27,027 nt of DNA from RGIG3009 sp045603285 (GTDB taxonomy: Bacteria; Bacillota; Clostridia; Oscillospirales; Acutalibacteraceae), in assembly GCA_045603285.1 (NCBI GenBank), contig JAZULW010000006.1, positions 1 through 27,027 on the forward strand, read 5' to 3'. The first letter of the stretch is position 1. Each line of letters opens with the position of its first letter. The notes below the pieces were generated by a model. The model made no database searches. It was not told the DNA's origin and was given only the letters and a program-made list of their open reading frames with translations. Both the position numbers and the translations under genes were made by a program. Shown here piece after piece: positions 24,849 to 27,027 of this stretch.

Positions 24849-25403
24849 TTAGATTTCCATAATCTCTTTTTCTTTTTTCGCCGCGATCTCGTCGATCTCT
24901 TTGCAGAATTTATCGGTCATATCCTGCATTTTCTTTTCGGCATTCTTTTGGTCATCTTCCGTGATCTCGGATTTCTTTTTCAAATCTTTGATCTTTTCAA
25001 TCGCATCACGGCGAATGGAACGAATGGCCACTTTGGATTCTTCACCGTATTTGGACACACCCTTCACCAATTCGCGACGGCGCTCTTCGGTGAGAGGCGG
25101 GAAATTAAGGCGGATAGAATTGCCGTCGTTTTGCGGATTGAGGCCGAGATCCGACGTCAAAATCGCCTTTTCGATATCACGCAACGTGTTTTTATCCCAC
25201 GGCGCAATCATAATGGTGCGCGGTTCCGGAACCGAAACGGCAGCCATTTGGTTGATAGGAGTGGGAGCACCGTAATACTCCACCATAATGCGGTCGAGAA
25301 CGGCGGGATTGGCGCGACCGGCACGAATGGTGCCGTATTCTTTCAGCAACGCGTTGATGGTTTTGTTCATCTTTTCATTGGCAGTATCAAAAATCGTTTG
25401 CAT
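24849..25403 (-). CDS. frr: Ribosome recycling factor
   Basis: 184 residues, the normal RRF length. Conserved features include TIRAGRANPAVLDRIMVEYYG, TPINQMAAVSVPEPRTIMI, and the C-terminal helix NDGNSIRLNFPPLTEERR with VRxxRRDA-like IRSIRRDAIEKIK. With EF-G it splits post-termination ribosomes. Start ATG at 25401-25403 has GGAGGCTAGGCT upstream. It follows pyrH by 14 bases, as is standard in bacteria. Confidence 0.97.
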   Translation of the reverse strand: MQTIFDTANEKMNKTINALLKEYGTIRAGRANPAVLDRIMVEYYGAPTPINQMAAVSVPEPRTIMIAPWDKNTLRDIEKAILTSDLGLNPQNDGNSIRLNFPPLTEERRRELVKGVSKYGEESKVAIRSIRRDAIEKIKDLKKKSEITEDDQKNAEKKMQDMTDKFCKEIDEIAAKKEKEIMEI

Positions 25404-25417
25404 AGCCTAGCCTCCTA

Positions 25418-26125
25418 TCAATCTTTCACAATCGTACCGATGTTTTCGCCCGAAACGGCACGCACAATATTTTCGGGTTGTTCAAGGTTAAACACCAAAA
25501 TGGGCATATGGTTATCGTGACACAAGCTGGCCGCCGTGGAGTCCATCACCTTGAGATCTTTATTCAACACTTCCATAAACGAGAGAGTATCGTATTTTTG
25601 GGCATCGGGGTTCTTTTTGGGATCACTGTCATACACACCGTCCACCATACTGGCTTTAAAGATAATGTCCGCTTCGATTTCAAGCGCACGCAAAGCCGAG
25701 GCAGTATCGGTGGAGAAGAACGGGTTGCCGGTTCCGCAACCGAAAATAACCACGCGGCCTTTTTCCAAATGGCGCACCGCACGGCTGCGGATATACGGCT
25801 CGGCAATTTCGTTCATCGCAATGGCGGTCTGCACACGCACTTCGCAACCGAGTTGTTCCAAACCATCCGCCAAGGCAAGCGAGTTGATGGTGGTGGCCAA
25901 CATACCCATATGGTCGGCACGGGTACGGTCCATACTGCCGCTGGAACGGCCGCGCCAGAAATTACCGCCGCCTACCACAATGCCGATTTGCGCGCCCGCA
26001 TCGGCGCATTCTTTGATGGCTTCACAAATGCGGGTAACCACGTCAAAATCCAAGCCGGAACCTTTTTGACCGGCCATTGCCTCGCCACTGAGTTTGAGCA
26101 AAATGCGTTTATACTTCGGTTGCAT
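25418..26125 (-). CDS. pyrH: Uridylate kinase (UMP kinase)
   Basis: 235 residues of the amino-acid kinase family. Motifs include RILLKLSGEAMAGQKGSGLD near the start, VVGGGNFWRGR, RADHMGMLATTINSLAL, and FGCGTGNPFFSTDTAS in the centre. It phosphorylates UMP to UDP and is regulated by GTP and UTP in characterised bacteria. Start ATG at 26123-26125 has a modest GAGAGTGG upstream. It is the first gene of the long minus-strand operon; rpsB and tsf, which usually precede it, are not upstream here. Confidence 0.97.
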   Translation of the reverse strand: MQPKYKRILLKLSGEAMAGQKGSGLDFDVVTRICEAIKECADAGAQIGIVVGGGNFWRGRSSGSMDRTRADHMGMLATTINSLALADGLEQLGCEVRVQTAIAMNEIAEPYIRSRAVRHLEKGRVVIFGCGTGNPFFSTDTASALRALEIEADIIFKASMVDGVYDSDPKKNPDAQKYDTLSFMEVLNKDLKVMDSTAASLCHDNHMPILVFNLEQPENIVRAVSGENIGTIVKD

Positions 26126-26164
26126 ACGTCCACTCTCGTTTCTATATAAGATTATGTTTCTTTC

Positions 26165-26193
26165 ATTTTACTATAAACTTTGGTTTCTGTAAA
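26165..26193 (-). promoter_or_regulatory. Sigma-A-like promoter for the pyrH operon
   Basis: Minus strand -35 TTTACA (26188-26193), 17-base spacer, -10 TAAAAT (26165-26170). The transcript would start near 26158, about 33 bases before the pyrH ATG. It could serve all genes down to 12682, since no terminator is visible between them. Confidence 0.65.
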
Positions 26194-26227
26194 GGAAAAA
26201 GAGGAAATTTTATCGATTTCTATGTGG

Positions 26228-26256
26228 TTTACTTTTTAAAAAATTTGTAGTATTAT
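26228..26256 (+). promoter_or_regulatory. Sigma-A-like promoter for queH
   Basis: -35 TTTACT (26228-26233), 17-base spacer, -10 TATTAT (26251-26256). The predicted start is near 26263, giving a very short leader of about 11 bases before the queH ATG. It is divergent from the pyrH promoter. Confidence 0.6.
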
Positions 26257-26273
26257 AGAACACGGTGATATGA

Positions 26274-26849
26274 ATGAACAACACATTGCTTCACATTTGC
26301 TGTGCGCCTTGCTCCATCGCGTGTATCCGTTCGTTGCGCGAAGAAGGCATAGAGCCGGTTGGATATTGGTATAACCCCAACATCCATCCTTATACCGAAT
26401 ACCGCATGCGCAAAGATACGCTGGTTGCCTATGCCAAAGAAGTGAATATGCGTTTGGAAGTGAACAACGCGTACGCATTGCGTCCGTTTATTCGCGCGGT
26501 GTATCCCGACTTTGAAAACCGTTGCCGCACCTGTTACCGCATACGAATGGACGAAACAGCGCGCTATGCCGCCGAGCACGGGTTCGAATCGTTTACCAGC
26601 ACATTGCTCATCAGTCCGTATCAAAACCACGAAGCCATCGTACAGGCGGCGCAGGAAGCCGCCAAAGCGCACGGCGTTACGTTTCTGTACCGCGATTTTC
26701 GCCCGTTGTTCCGCGAAGGGCAGGACATGGCACGTGAGCAGGAACTGTATAGGCAAAAATATTGCGGATGCATTTTCAGTGAAGAAGAGCGTTATCGCAA
26801 ACAAAAGGTTATAGTCGAAGAGAGCCGAACTCGCATCGGTCAAAAATAG
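26274..26849 (+). CDS. queH: Epoxyqueuosine reductase QueH (DUF208)
   Basis: 191 residues. The cysteine pattern of QueH is complete: adjacent C9-C10 and C13 in HICCAPCS, C84 and C87 in RCRTCYRIRM, and C164/C166 in KYCGC, giving iron-sulfur and metal ligands. WYNPNIHPYTEY and STLLISPYQNHE are also typical. It catalyses the last step of queuosine synthesis in tRNA, reducing epoxyqueuosine, as the non-homologous alternative to QueG. Start ATG at 26274 has a weak GGTGAT upstream; an out-of-frame ATG at 26270 lies just before. Other queuosine genes are not in the window. Confidence 0.95.
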   Translation: MNNTLLHICCAPCSIACIRSLREEGIEPVGYWYNPNIHPYTEYRMRKDTLVAYAKEVNMRLEVNNAYALRPFIRAVYPDFENRCRTCYRIRMDETARYAAEHGFESFTSTLLISPYQNHEAIVQAAQEAAKAHGVTFLYRDFRPLFREGQDMAREQELYRQKYCGCIFSEEERYRKQKVIVEESRTRIGQK

Positions 26850-26860
26850 AATTTTTGACT
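26838..26860 (+). repeat. AT-rich inverted repeat overlapping the queH stop
   Basis: GTCAAAAAT (26839-26847) pairs with ATTTTTGAC (26851-26859) around the loop AGA, with one further G-T pair outside. It covers the TAG stop codon. No T-run follows, so as a terminator it would be weak. Confidence 0.4.
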
Positions 26861-26868
26861 TGCACACA

Positions 26869-27027
26869 ACCCGTAGGAGCGCTTTTTCGAGCAGAAACGC
26901 CGTCGAGGAGTGCCGATATACGAGCGTATTTCAAACGACGAGGCAAGGCTTATGCCGAAAAATAACCCTACGGGCGGGGGGGGGTGAGTCTCTCAACGGC
27001 AATACTACGGGATAAGGCCAAGATGAT
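26869..27027 (+). ncRNA. Probable structured noncoding RNA, cut by the right edge
   Basis: No supported gene lies here, but the sequence folds as a multi-branched structure. CCCGTAGG (26870-26877) pairs with CCTACGGG (26967-26974) and encloses three helices in close succession: GCG plus TTTT (26879-26886) with GAAA plus CGC (26894-26900), CGTCG (26901-26905) with CGACG (26936-26940), and GGCA (26942-26945) with TGCC (26953-26956). Inside the second is a small ATAC-GAGC-GTAT hairpin (26918-26929). Unpaired parts are purine-rich on the plus strand, which favours that orientation. More sequence after a run of nine G's (26976-26984) continues to the edge and may belong to it. The raiA-motif RNA of Firmicutes is the class I would test first, but I cannot confirm it. 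A repeat element is the alternative. Confidence 0.5.

Noticed and set aside
26847..26852. TAGAAT as a -10 box for the structured element
   Set aside because: Position would fit an RNA start near 26860, but no acceptable -35 box lies 16-18 bases upstream; readthrough from queH is equally possible.
26253..26867. 204-codon minus-strand frame opposite queH
   Set aside because: Antisense to queH, whose cysteine motifs and promoter are clear; no family features.
1..27027. CRISPR array, prophage, insertion sequence or defence system
   Set aside because: No regularly spaced direct repeats, transposase, integrase or toxin-antitoxin-like genes were seen; gene content is housekeeping throughout.

Overview
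The window is chromosomal, core-genome DNA from an anaerobic Firmicute, most likely a class Clostridia (Oscillospirales/Ruminococcaceae-like) gut bacterium. This rests on a PolC-type replicative polymerase, RemA, a GerW/YtfJ-family protein, ScpAB, a DacF-type carboxypeptidase, the pyrH-frr-uppS-cdsA-dxr-rseP-ispG-polC gene order, and sigma-A-like promoters of TTGNNN-17-TATAAT form. The assignment is inference from gene content. Base composition is near half GC by eye. I see no mobile element, phage, CRISPR array, tRNA or rRNA.

Layout, left to right. (1) About 1-5378, minus strand: a biotin-dependent carboxyltransferase cluster (acyl-CoA carboxyltransferase-like subunit, biotin carrier, oxaloacetate/pyruvate carboxyltransferase) reads from a good promoter at 5350-5378 into yicC-remA-gmk-rpoZ-priA (priA cut by the left edge). 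(2) 5418-10196, minus: a second operon, small M50 protease-scpA-scpB-ytfJ-dacF-rluB-GNAT-like protein, from a promoter at 10168-10196. (3) 10256-12684, plus: rpmB with its own promoter and terminator, then ppa-pncB with a promoter and a bidirectional terminator. (4) 12682-26193, minus: a 13.4-kb run pyrH-frr-uppS-cdsA-dxr-rseP-ispG-polC-rlmD-HAD phosphatase-HD phosphohydrolase from a promoter at 26165-26193. (5) 26228-27027, plus: queH with its own promoter, then a gene-free tail of about 175 bases that folds into a multi-branched structure and is probably a noncoding RNA running off the right edge.

The genes cover isoprenoid and undecaprenyl-phosphate synthesis (dxr, ispG, uppS), phospholipid precursor synthesis (cdsA), nucleotide metabolism (pyrH, gmk, pncB, ppa), translation (rpmB, frr, rlmD, rluB, queH), replication and chromosome handling (polC, priA, scpAB), transcription (rpoZ, remA), envelope or regulated proteolysis (rseP, dacF), and one catabolic module (carboxyltransferase cluster). 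Genes are tightly packed. No stretch without a gene exceeds about 225 bases; the longest are 10128-10349 (divergent promoters) and 26850-27027 (structured element).

Most of the window is ordinary housekeeping. The two places most worth a second look are the structured element at 26869-27027 and the three-subunit carboxyltransferase cluster, whose large subunit is short and has altered active-site motifs, with no membrane decarboxylase subunit beside it.
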